Assembly (NCBI RefSeq): GCF_024970185.1
Contig: NZ_CP103965.1
Location: 2,476,001-2,540,000, forward strand
DNA length: 64,000 nucleotides
Direction of reading: 5' to 3'
DNA from: Pseudomonas sp. N3-W
GTDB lineage: Bacteria; Pseudomonadota; Gammaproteobacteria; Pseudomonadales; Pseudomonadaceae
Shown here: positions 55,521 through 62,574 of the stretch, one piece after another
How the letters are laid out: each line of letters begins with the position of its first letter
Position numbering within the stretch: the stretch's first letter is position 1
The notes under the pieces: model-generated
The model's input: only the letters and a program-made list of their open reading frames with translations
The model's database searches: none
What the model was told of the DNA's origin: nothing
Position numbers and translations under genes: made by a program

Positions 55521-55550
55521 TGAAACCCGTCCCCCAGGGGACGGGTTTCA
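55521..55550. terminator. Perfect 14-base hairpin
   Basis: TGAAACCCGTCCCC and GGGGACGGGTTTCA flank a 2-base loop. On the minus strand it would end the gene at 55646-55882 (about 95 bases after its stop) and sits just before the gene at 55256-55486, so it separates the two. The A/T edges are short. Confidence 0.65.
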
Positions 55551-55645
55551 TGGGGGCGGGCAGTATGGCAGTAGTTGCAGGCCGGCGGCTGAGATAAGTC
55601 GTCGGTGTGACGAAACGCACCTGTGGACGCGTGAGGTACAACGTA

Positions 55646-55882
55646 TCAGGCGCGTACCTCCAGTGAGCGAGCCAGCGCGCAGGCTTCGTTGTGGCTGCTG
55701 CGGAAACCTCTTACACGACCAGTAGACGTTTCCTTGACATGAAAGAAGGCAATACCCGCCAGCACGACCCGGTAACGCGGCACGCAGAGTGCCTCACGGC
55801 TCATGACGTGGCGTTGAAACAGCGGCAAGGGGCGGTGGGCGCAAGGGTTGGGGTGGGACGCAAAGTGGGTCAGTGTGCACAT
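55646..55882 (-). CDS. Hypothetical small protein
   Basis: A 78-residue protein starting MCTLTHFASHPNPCAHRPLP, with RYRVVLAGIAFFHVKETSTG and a C-terminal RSSHNEACALARSLEV. AAGGA lies six bases before the ATG, which supports a real gene, but the N-terminus is rich in Cys, His and Pro and no family is recognised. If real, the true start could instead be the internal ATG of MSREALCVPRYR. Confidence 0.5.
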   Translation of the reverse strand: MCTLTHFASHPNPCAHRPLPLFQRHVMSREALCVPRYRVVLAGIAFFHVKETSTGRVRGFRSSHNEACALARSLEVRA

Positions 55883-56299
55883 AAGAAGTCCTTTTCATGG
55901 GTTTACCGACGTGCGTACGTCGTTTTGAGTAGTCTCTATGAGCATCGCTGCTCTAGAATCACCAACACGGGTTGGCGATTGCTCCCATCTAAAGCAATTT
56001 TTTGCGGGCAATATGTCGGAAAAGTGCTTTTCTTACGGCGGTTTTTCCCTAAAGTTAGTAGTCCGTCTTTTCTGGCCACCAGAAGGGCGTTTTCCTTCAA
56101 CGTCTGACGACGTTCAGGAGGGACGGCGCGAGTGACAATCCAGTAATCTCACTCACCTCGCGCTTTGCTCAGTTCAGGTTTTCGACCCGGCTTATTCGGC
56201 AACGCCTTCGCCATGGCCGTTTTTTTGCTGTGCGTTTTTAGTGCGTGCAGCGTCATTTTCAGATGTGGGGATGTTTCCTTGGCAGTCAGTAATCTTGAT
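55883..56299. other. Region without a confident gene
   Basis: About 417 bases between a minus-strand small gene and the next plus-strand gene. It has lower GC than its surroundings (AT-rich around 55980-56080) and should hold divergent promoters. A frame entering at 56165 would give the downstream protein a hydrophobic N-terminus (MAVFLLCVFSACSVIFRCG from 56213), which I consider less likely than the start at 56300. Confidence 0.45.
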
Positions 56300-56749
56300 A
56301 TGCATGCGTTGTTTGTATTGGGTGATTTGCGTGCAAAGTTGGTTAAACAGTTTCAATCCCGTTTTGTCTATGTCACTGAACAGAACGCGGAAGGCATCTA
56401 CATTGCCGAAATCGATACCGAAACGGCCTTGGTGGTGGATGACAAACCCGGCCTGAAACTCAAGGTCGGCGATCATTTCAGCGCCTCCGTGCTGCCTAGC
56501 CGCGAAGGCGGCAAACTGGACATCAAGTTTCGTGACATCAAACTGACGGTTTATGGCCTGGGTGATTACGCCTTTGTCACAACCGCCGACGGTCACGCGA
56601 TTGTGTTCAAGGAAGGCCATAGCGTGGTGACGGTGTTCGCTGCCCACCAGCAGTTGCAGGAAGGCCTGACCAAGACCCTCAAAGCCGTGACCGCCAAGGC
56701 GGCCAAGTGGCGCAAGGGCGAACTGGTGACGTTCAAGGCCAGCGAGTAA
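56300..56749 (+). CDS. Conserved hypothetical protein, first of a coupled pair
   Basis: A 149-residue soluble protein (start taken as MHALFVLGDLRAKLVKQF). It is mostly beta: FVYVTEQNAEGIYIAEID, ETALVVDDKPGLKLKVGD and LTVYGLGDYAFVTTADG, and ends in a lysine-rich helix (LKAVTAKAAKWRKGELV). No family is recognised. The start is uncertain because no clear ribosome-binding site precedes it. Its stop overlaps the next start (TAATG). Confidence 0.65.
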   Translation: MHALFVLGDLRAKLVKQFQSRFVYVTEQNAEGIYIAEIDTETALVVDDKPGLKLKVGDHFSASVLPSREGGKLDIKFRDIKLTVYGLGDYAFVTTADGHAIVFKEGHSVVTVFAAHQQLQEGLTKTLKAVTAKAAKWRKGELVTFKASE

Positions 56750-56952
56750 TGACCCAGAGCCGCGCCGACTTTCATGAACAGCACCTTGCCAGCGCCCAAG
56801 CCGAGGCCCGGCGGTTGTTTGCGCAAAAGGCTGTTTTGCAGGGCGCCTGGCTGACCTGGGTGGCTTCGCAGCTCTACACGTTACAACCGGCGGAATACGC
56901 CAGCATGGTGCGAAGGGCGTTGCAGTGCTTGCAGCAACTTCCTGAAAAGTAA
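56749..56952 (+). CDS. Small hypothetical protein, second of a coupled pair
   Basis: A 67-residue helical protein (MTQSRADFHEQHLASAQAEA...YASMVRRALQCLQQL). It starts in the TAATG overlap with the preceding gene, so translation is reinitiated or coupled. No known motif. Coupling suggests the two products are needed together. Confidence 0.68.
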   Translation: MTQSRADFHEQHLASAQAEARRLFAQKAVLQGAWLTWVASQLYTLQPAEYASMVRRALQCLQQLPEK

Positions 56953-57081
56953 TCCCTGCCCCTCGAAACTCCTCGAAAACAGGAACCTCTACTACAGTCA
57001 GTTGACTGAGTATTCAGAGGCTTGCGGTCTGTTCTGTCAGGCCATCCTGCTATTGCTGTGAACAGCACGAGGTGCAAAGGC

Positions 57082-58110
57082 ATGAAAGGATTTCGACGGT
57101 TTCTGGCCGCTACCCTGGCCACGTTCGGTGTGTTGGCAACACCGGTGGCGGTTTTTGCGGCCCAGGTGCCCGCCCAGGCGCCGATACATTTCGCCGACCT
57201 GAACTGGGAAAGCGGCAGTCTGATCACCGATATCCTGCGGATCATCGTCGAGAAGGGGTACGGGTTGCCGACCGACACCTTGCCCGGCACCACCATCACC
57301 CTGGAGACCGCGCTGGCCAACAATGACATTCAGGTTATTGGCGAGGAATGGGCAGGGCGCAGTCCGGTATGGGTCAAGGCGGAAGCCGAAGGCAAGGTCG
57401 TCAGTCTGGGCGATACAGTCAAAGGTGCCACCGAGGGCTGGTGGGTGCCCGAATACGTGATCAAGGGCGATCCGGCCAAGGGCATCAAGCCACTGGCGCC
57501 GGACCTGCACAGTGTTAGCGACCTGCCGCGTTACAAGGACGTGTTCAGTGATCCGGAAAGCCCGGGCAAGGGGCGTTTCCTCAACAGCCCCATAGGCTGG
57601 ACGTCTGAAGTGGTCAACAAGCAGAAACTGACGGCCTATGGCTTGAACGACAGTTTTGTGAATTTTCGCAGCGGCTCGGGTGCGGCGCTGGATGCGGAGA
57701 TCAGTTCATCGATCCGTCGCGGCAAGCCGATCCTGTTCTATTACTGGTCACCCACACCATTGCTCGGTCGCTTCAAGCTGGTTCAACTGCAAGAGCCGCC
57801 ATTTGATGCCGAGGCCTGGAAAACCCTGACCGATGCCGACAACCCCAATCCGAAACCGACCCGCTCGCTGGCGTCCAAGCTGTCGATTGGCGTGTCTGCG
57901 CCGTTTCAGAAGCAGTATCCGCAAATCGCCGATTTCTTCAGCAAGGTTGAGTTGCCGATCGGGCCGCTGAACAAAGCCCTGGCTGACATGAGCGAAAAAC
58001 ACACGGCACCACGCGAGGCCGCCGAGGCCTTCATGAAAGCGCATCCGGATGTGTGGCAGGCGTGGGTGGCGAAGGACGTGGCGGATAAGGTGTCTGCCAG
58101 TCTTCGGTAA
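57082..58110 (+). CDS. Glycine betaine/choline-type ABC substrate-binding protein
   Basis: A 342-residue periplasmic protein. The signal peptide ends near VFA-AQVPA. The mature domain has the OpuAC/ProX pattern: IHFADLNWESGSLITDILRI, ITLETALANNDIQVIGEEW and KPILFYYWSPTPLLGRF. The Trp/Tyr residues in the last stretch are candidates for a quaternary-amine aromatic box. The ATG at 57082 has GAGGTG upstream. No permease or ATPase gene is adjacent, so it is an orphan receptor that would feed a shared quaternary-amine transporter, as reported for other orphan binding proteins in Pseudomonas. Confidence 0.85.
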   Translation: MKGFRRFLAATLATFGVLATPVAVFAAQVPAQAPIHFADLNWESGSLITDILRIIVEKGYGLPTDTLPGTTITLETALANNDIQVIGEEWAGRSPVWVKAEAEGKVVSLGDTVKGATEGWWVPEYVIKGDPAKGIKPLAPDLHSVSDLPRYKDVFSDPESPGKGRFLNSPIGWTSEVVNKQKLTAYGLNDSFVNFRSGSGAALDAEISSSIRRGKPILFYYWSPTPLLGRFKLVQLQEPPFDAEAWKTLTDADNPNPKPTRSLASKLSIGVSAPFQKQYPQIADFFSKVELPIGPLNKALADMSEKHTAPREAAEAFMKAHPDVWQAWVAKDVADKVSASLR

Positions 58111-58129
58111 ACGTGGGGAGCCTGGTATT

Positions 58130-58161
58130 CCCTGTGGCGAGCAGGCTTGCTCGGCACAGGG
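58130..58161. terminator. REP-like hairpin between convergent genes
   Basis: CCCTGTGGCGAGCA and TGCTCGGCACAGGG form a stem with one G-G mismatch. It is a single REP unit lying between the binding-protein stop and the receptor stop, and the only candidate terminator there. Confidence 0.6.
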
Positions 58162-58183
58162 CAGGTGTCAGCCAGTCGATGTT

Positions 58184-60316
58184 TTAAAACTTCGTCTGCA
58201 CCGCCAGCTCAAACGTACGCGGCGTACCCAGGTAGTAAGCCGGCGATACATGGGCAAACTCGGCATACACCTCGTTGGTCAGGTTGCGCACCCGGCCTGT
58301 GACCGTGGTGTGCTGATCCACCTTATAGCTGAGAAACGAACCGAAGAGGGTGTACGACGGCACGGTCATGGTGTTGGCGCTGTCGGCATACACCGACGCC
58401 ACGTAGCGCGCATCGACCCCGCCTTGCCACTGCGGTGCGAAATCATAGGTGAGCCACAGATTACCGACCCGGTCCGGCACGTTGGTGGGCGTGTTGCCCT
58501 TGCGCGATACCACTGCGCCTGCGGCATTTTTCTCGGTGAAATCGTCGTACTGCGCATCGACCCAGGCAACGTTGCCTTCGGCCAACAGTTTCTCGGTGAT
58601 GCGCAACGACGTCGCCAGTTCGATGCCTTTTGACGTTTGCTGACCCACGGGAATGCTTTGGGTGGGGTCCATTGGATCGGTCACCGCAAAATCCTTGCGC
58701 TCGATCCGGTACGCCGCCACCGTCGCTGAACCACGGCTATCAAGGTAGTTGAACTTGCTGCCGACCTCCCATTGCTTGCCGGTGGACACGTCGAAGTCTT
58801 GAGTACCGTTGGGCTGTTCGGCGGCCGTGCTGTACTGCACGTAGACGTTGGCATCAGGAATGATCTGATAGGTCAGGCCCACCCGGCCGGTCACTGGCTC
58901 CCAGCTGCGTTTGAGGTGGCGCGGATTATCCGCGGTGATGGTGCGATGGTTGGTCACGTCCAGGTCGATGTCGTCATAGCGCAAGCCAGTGAGCAGCGCC
59001 AGTTTGTCGGTCAGGGCCAGACGGTTTTCTGCGAACAGTGCCTTGGTGGTCACTGAGTTGGTCTTGTCGCTGATGTAGCCTGGTTTTGTGCCGGGGATGT
59101 CGTAGAAGTCGCCCGGCTGATAGTGGTTCGGGTCGACGCTGCTGGTGCCTTTGACGTTCAGCGGTGAGTTGGTGGTCTGGTTGACCTTGTACTCGAAACC
59201 GCCCGACCAGGTGGTGTCGAGACCGAACAGGGTGTTGTCGTGACGCAGTTCGAACTGGTTGCCGTCCTGCTCGCCCTGGTGCCGTACCTGATACGCGGTG
59301 GAGCGGTTCACTGCGCTGTTGTCGGCGTTGTACTGATAGGTTTCGAGGTTGCGGTAATCGCGCTGACTGTCGAGGTGATACAGCGTATTGCGCAACGTGG
59401 TGCTGTCGTTGATTCGGTAATCGATGATCGAGCGCAGCCAGATCGTGCGCTGCTCATAGCGCCCGTCGGCGACGTTGTAATTGTTGAAGCGATTGTGCCG
59501 GTCGATCTTCAGTTCACCGGCCTTGGGGTTGAGCACGGGCGTGCCCCAGTACGGACTGTCCTCGTGTTCATCCTGATATTCGAGGGCCAGGGTGTGGGAA
59601 AGATTGGGCGTCAAATCGCTGAGCAATGAGAACGCCACGCTCCAGGCATCGCGTTCCTGGCGGTCAATGTAGCCGTTGCTGGTGTTGTGGCTCACGTCCA
59701 GTCGCGCATAGTGCTGCACATCGGCGCCGGCTTCGCTCAGGGCGTGGTTGAGGCCGAACGCGGTTTCGGTGGTGTCGTAGCTGCCATAGCTGACGCGACC
59801 CTCGGCAGCCTGCTCTTCGCGGGTGGCCAGTTTTGTTACGTAGTTCAATGAGCCGCCCACCGAGCCTGCGCCGTTGATCAGCGATGACGGGCCGCCCACC
59901 AGTTCCACCCGGTCATAAATCCACGCATCTACCGGCCTCGCGAGGCCGCCGGAGACATTGATACCGTTAAACATCTGGGTGATCTGGCCGCTGGTGAAGC
60001 CGCGATAGGAGATGAATCCACCGAAGCCCGGTGGGGCGCTGGCATTCACCCCTGGCAAGGTATTGGCGGCATCCTGGAAGTTTTGCGCACCATGACGTTC
60101 GATATCGCTGCGGTTGGCCACGGCCACCGAGGCTGGCGTTTCCCGCATGCTCAAGCCCAGGCGCGAGGCCATGCCGCTGGATTGGTCCAGGCTCAGGCCG
60201 GGCTCGCTGACAGATTCGCCGTCGATGGTGATTGGCGCGAGCTCGACGCCGGATTGCGCCCAGGCGTTAAAAGACAGGCAGCCGCAAAGGCTCGCCAGCA
60301 AAGGAATACGTTTCAT
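58184..60316 (-). CDS. TonB-dependent siderophore/metal receptor
   Basis: A 710-residue outer-membrane receptor. The signal peptide MKRIPLLASLCGCLSFNAWA precedes a plug domain (QSGVELAPITIDGE, SMRETPASVAVANRSDIERHG, LPGVNASAPPGFGGFISYRG, VELVGGPSSLINGAGSVGGS) and a 22-strand barrel ending in the terminal-Phe strand LAVQTKF. The pattern fits the ferrisiderophore receptor family. No siderophore biosynthesis or sigma/anti-sigma genes are nearby and there is no N-terminal signalling extension. DUF2946 lies 90 bases upstream in the same direction, which points towards a metal-related ligand. I see no clear Fur box. Confidence 0.9.
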   Translation of the reverse strand: MKRIPLLASLCGCLSFNAWAQSGVELAPITIDGESVSEPGLSLDQSSGMASRLGLSMRETPASVAVANRSDIERHGAQNFQDAANTLPGVNASAPPGFGGFISYRGFTSGQITQMFNGINVSGGLARPVDAWIYDRVELVGGPSSLINGAGSVGGSLNYVTKLATREEQAAEGRVSYGSYDTTETAFGLNHALSEAGADVQHYARLDVSHNTSNGYIDRQERDAWSVAFSLLSDLTPNLSHTLALEYQDEHEDSPYWGTPVLNPKAGELKIDRHNRFNNYNVADGRYEQRTIWLRSIIDYRINDSTTLRNTLYHLDSQRDYRNLETYQYNADNSAVNRSTAYQVRHQGEQDGNQFELRHDNTLFGLDTTWSGGFEYKVNQTTNSPLNVKGTSSVDPNHYQPGDFYDIPGTKPGYISDKTNSVTTKALFAENRLALTDKLALLTGLRYDDIDLDVTNHRTITADNPRHLKRSWEPVTGRVGLTYQIIPDANVYVQYSTAAEQPNGTQDFDVSTGKQWEVGSKFNYLDSRGSATVAAYRIERKDFAVTDPMDPTQSIPVGQQTSKGIELATSLRITEKLLAEGNVAWVDAQYDDFTEKNAAGAVVSRKGNTPTNVPDRVGNLWLTYDFAPQWQGGVDARYVASVYADSANTMTVPSYTLFGSFLSYKVDQHTTVTGRVRNLTNEVYAEFAHVSPAYYLGTPRTFELAVQTKF

Positions 60317-60406
60317 CGTTGTTGAATCCTGAATACTTGACTAGGAAACAGCGCACAGGCGAACGCCGCGCGTTGGCGCAGTGAGCTGGTCGATAGCGGC
60401 ACAAAT

Positions 60407-60793
60407 TCAGGCGAACGGCGGGGCGCGAGGGTTGGCGGTCGGCCAGGTATAACGGGCAGGGAGGTCGATATCGGCAACGACGGCCACGGGCGGGCTGTGT
60501 TGCTCGGGAAGAATGGCCAGGGTCAGGCTGGAATTGAACGCCGGCCCCATGCCGCCTGTGGAGCACAACGGGCAGCCGAAGGCCTTGGACAGGGTCGGCA
60601 GCTTTTCTTCGGAGGTGTTGGCGGCGGCGGGCGCCTGGGTGGTCGGGTCTAGCGTACAGAACTGGCCGCCGATACCGTTAAGTTGCTGGCCGACCATTTG
60701 CCCGTGACCGATGCTGCAGGCGAACACATTGAACAGGACGCAGCAGTAGAGCATCCAGGCAATGAGCGTGCGATCGGTTCGGGCGAATTTCAT
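60407..60793 (-). CDS. DUF2946 family protein
   Basis: A 128-residue protein with an N-terminal membrane segment (MKFARTDRTLIAWMLYCCVL...), a Cys-containing periplasmic part (GHGQMVGQQLNGIGGQFCTL, then FGCPLCSTGG) and a Pro-rich C-terminus. DUF2946 proteins are small envelope proteins often beside TonB receptors and copper-related genes; CPLC and the His/Met residues could bind metal, but this is inference. The ATG at 60793 gives the family N-terminus. It is likely cotranscribed with the receptor downstream. Confidence 0.82.
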   Translation of the reverse strand: MKFARTDRTLIAWMLYCCVLFNVFACSIGHGQMVGQQLNGIGGQFCTLDPTTQAPAAANTSEEKLPTLSKAFGCPLCSTGGMGPAFNSSLTLAILPEQHSPPVAVVADIDLPARYTWPTANPRAPPFA

Positions 60794-60888
60794 GGAGTGG
60801 CACTTTATCACCGTCGATGCAATTTGCCCTTACAAAATTGTTCAAGGAAGTTCATCCTGCCGCAACATTTCACACTGGATGCTTGACG

Positions 60889-61326
60889 ATGAATGTACTG
60901 GTCGCGCAATGGATTGCTGCAATCTTCCTGTTGATTAGCCTGATGCACCTGTACTGGGCGGCGGGAGGCAAGTGGGGCAGCGAAGCGGCGGTGCCGCGGG
61001 TGCCCGCAGAAGAGGGTGGGGAATCCAGGCCGGCGTTCAAGCCGTCGGGGTTTGCCACGCTGCTGGTGGCGGTGGGGTTGTTGCTGATAGCGATGCTGGT
61101 GTGCCTGCGTGTCGGGCTGTATCTGCCGACGGTGCAGCACTGGTCACTGCAATGGGTCATCAGCGCCATCGCGATGCTGATGTTCGCCCGCGCCATCGGT
61201 GATTCGAATCTGGTGGGGTTTTTCAAGCAGGTCAAGAATTCGCGGTTTGCCCGGCTCGACACTTGGGCTTATTCGCCGTTGTGTGTGGTGTTGGGAGCGG
61301 GGCTGTTGGCAGTGGCCTGGATCTGA
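60889..61326 (+). CDS. DUF3995 membrane protein
   Basis: A 145-residue membrane protein with about four helices (MNVLVAQWIAAIFLLISLMH; GFATLLVAVGLLLIAMLVCL; WVISAIAMLMFARAIGD; YSPLCVVLGAGLLAVAW). YWAAGGKWGSEAAVPRVP is the conserved DUF3995 motif. The ATG at 60889 was chosen over an upstream in-frame ATG at 60817 with a poor N-terminus. It is divergent from DUF2946. No function is established. Confidence 0.85.
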   Translation: MNVLVAQWIAAIFLLISLMHLYWAAGGKWGSEAAVPRVPAEEGGESRPAFKPSGFATLLVAVGLLLIAMLVCLRVGLYLPTVQHWSLQWVISAIAMLMFARAIGDSNLVGFFKQVKNSRFARLDTWAYSPLCVVLGAGLLAVAWI

Positions 61327-61342
61327 GGTGACTTGGCTATCG

Positions 61343-61422
61343 CCTTCGCGAGCAGGCTCGCTCCCACAGAAGTCGTGAGATCAATGAAGATCCCATGTGG
61401 GAGCGAGCCTGCTCGCGAAGAG
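61343..61422. repeat. REP doublet, outward orientation
   Basis: GAGCAGGCTCGCTCCCACAG at 61351-61370 and CATGTGGGAGCGAGCCTGCT near 61396. The order of the two cores is reversed compared with the other doublets in this window (complement first), so the spacer lies between the outer GTGGG ends. Confidence 0.75.
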
Positions 61423-61451
61423 GCCGGTACATTCAACATAAATGCTTGAAG

Positions 61452-61814
61452 TCAGCTTCCGTTCTCAGTCCGCCGGCTACTCACCTCAGCCGGCACATCA
61501 TCCCCGGCCATGCGCTTGCGAAACAGTGCCGCCCGCGCCAGCAGCAACGTGGTTACCGGTACCGTGATCGCCAGCAGAATCGGAATCAGCCAGGCATGCA
61601 GCACCGGCGCGGATTTAAGCGCCGAAAAGTAAATGATCGACGCCAATGCCACACACCACGCACCCAGCGTTGAAGCCAATGCTGGCGGGTGCATGCGCTG
61701 AAAATAATCCTTCATCCGCAGCAACCCGACCGCGCCGATCAATGCAAACAGGCTGCTGAGCACCAGCAGGATCGCCACTGGTATTTCAACCCACAAAGAC
61801 AGTCCGCCATTCAT
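61452..61814 (-). CDS. phaG: Na+(K+)/H+ antiporter subunit G
   Basis: A 120-residue membrane protein with three helices, the MnhG/PhaG subunit of the multisubunit Mrp-type cation/proton antiporter. The family pattern is AVGLLRMKDYFQRMHPPALASTLG. The ATG at 61814 overlaps the stop of phaF (ATGA). It is the last gene of the operon, followed by the REP doublet. Confidence 0.92.
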   Translation of the reverse strand: MNGGLSLWVEIPVAILLVLSSLFALIGAVGLLRMKDYFQRMHPPALASTLGAWCVALASIIYFSALKSAPVLHAWLIPILLAITVPVTTLLLARAALFRKRMAGDDVPAEVSSRRTENGS

Positions 61815-62089
61815 TCGATCACCTCGCCACGCAGCAGGAATTTGGCCAGGGCAAACGACCCGACGAAGCCGAACAACGCAATCAGCAGCGCCGCCTCGAA
61901 ATAGGTGTCACTGGCATAACGGATGCCCAGTGTCAGCATCATCAGCATGGCGATGATGTACAAGTAATCCAGCGCCAGAACCCGGTCCTGTGCCGATGGC
62001 CCCCGGAACAGGCGAACCAGGGTCAGTACCATCGCCAATGAAAAGATGAAAAGGCTCAACAGGATCGCGTTCGACAGCAAGTCGCTCAT
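61811..62089 (-). CDS. phaF: Na+(K+)/H+ antiporter subunit F
   Basis: A 92-residue subunit with three helices. The MnhF/PhaF signature is LVRLFRGPSAQDRVLALDYL followed by FEAALLIALFGFVGSFALAK. It overlaps both neighbours by four bases (ATGA), so the subunits are made in fixed proportion. Confidence 0.93.
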   Translation of the reverse strand: MSDLLSNAILLSLFIFSLAMVLTLVRLFRGPSAQDRVLALDYLYIIAMLMMLTLGIRYASDTYFEAALLIALFGFVGSFALAKFLLRGEVIE

Positions 62090-62574
62090 TCGAAGATCTC
62101 CATCAGGGGACGCTCGTAGGTCGTCTTGAAGTGCTGGATAAACGTCAACTCGTCATCCAGATCGAAAACGTGCAGCAGCAGGATGCTGCGATCCAGCGCC
62201 AGTTCCGACCAGACGGTGCCGGGTACCACCGTGCAAATCATCGACAGCGCAGCCAGACCGTTGGCGTCGCGCAAGTCCAGCGGCACCTTGACGAAGTGCG
62301 AGCGAGGCGCCCGGCGCCCGGCATTGAGTACGCCCCAGGCCACGCTCAGGTTGGACACCACAACGTCGCGCCCGACCAGAAAGAACAACCGCAGAATCGT
62401 CCCCGGTCGGCGAATACGGATCGGCAGCGGTCGCAGCTTGCGCATCATCAGCGGTGCGCAGAAACCCAGCGCGGCGCCCAGCAGCAGGTTGCCGGGGCTG
62501 ATCGACAGGTTCAGCACCAGCCACAGCAGCCACAACGCCAGCGACAACCAAGGTGCCGGAAACAGTCGCTTCAT
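62086..62574 (-). CDS. phaE: Na+(K+)/H+ antiporter subunit E
   Basis: A 162-residue subunit with two or three N-terminal helices and a cytoplasmic C-terminal part. MnhE/PhaE elements are LWLVLNLSISPGNLLLGAAL, LRLFFLVGRDVVVSNLSVAW, and ALSMICTVVPGTVWSEL. It overlaps phaD and phaF by four bases. Confidence 0.93.
   Translation of the reverse strand: MKRLFPAPWLSLALWLLWLVLNLSISPGNLLLGAALGFCAPLMMRKLRPLPIRIRRPGTILRLFFLVGRDVVVSNLSVAWGVLNAGRRAPRSHFVKVPLDLRDANGLAALSMICTVVPGTVWSELALDRSILLLHVFDLDDELTFIQHFKTTYERPLMEIFE

Noticed and set aside
60317..60406. Possible Fur box before the TonB receptor
   Set aside because: I looked for a GATAATGATAATCATTATC-like sequence here and upstream of DUF2946 and saw none close enough to report.
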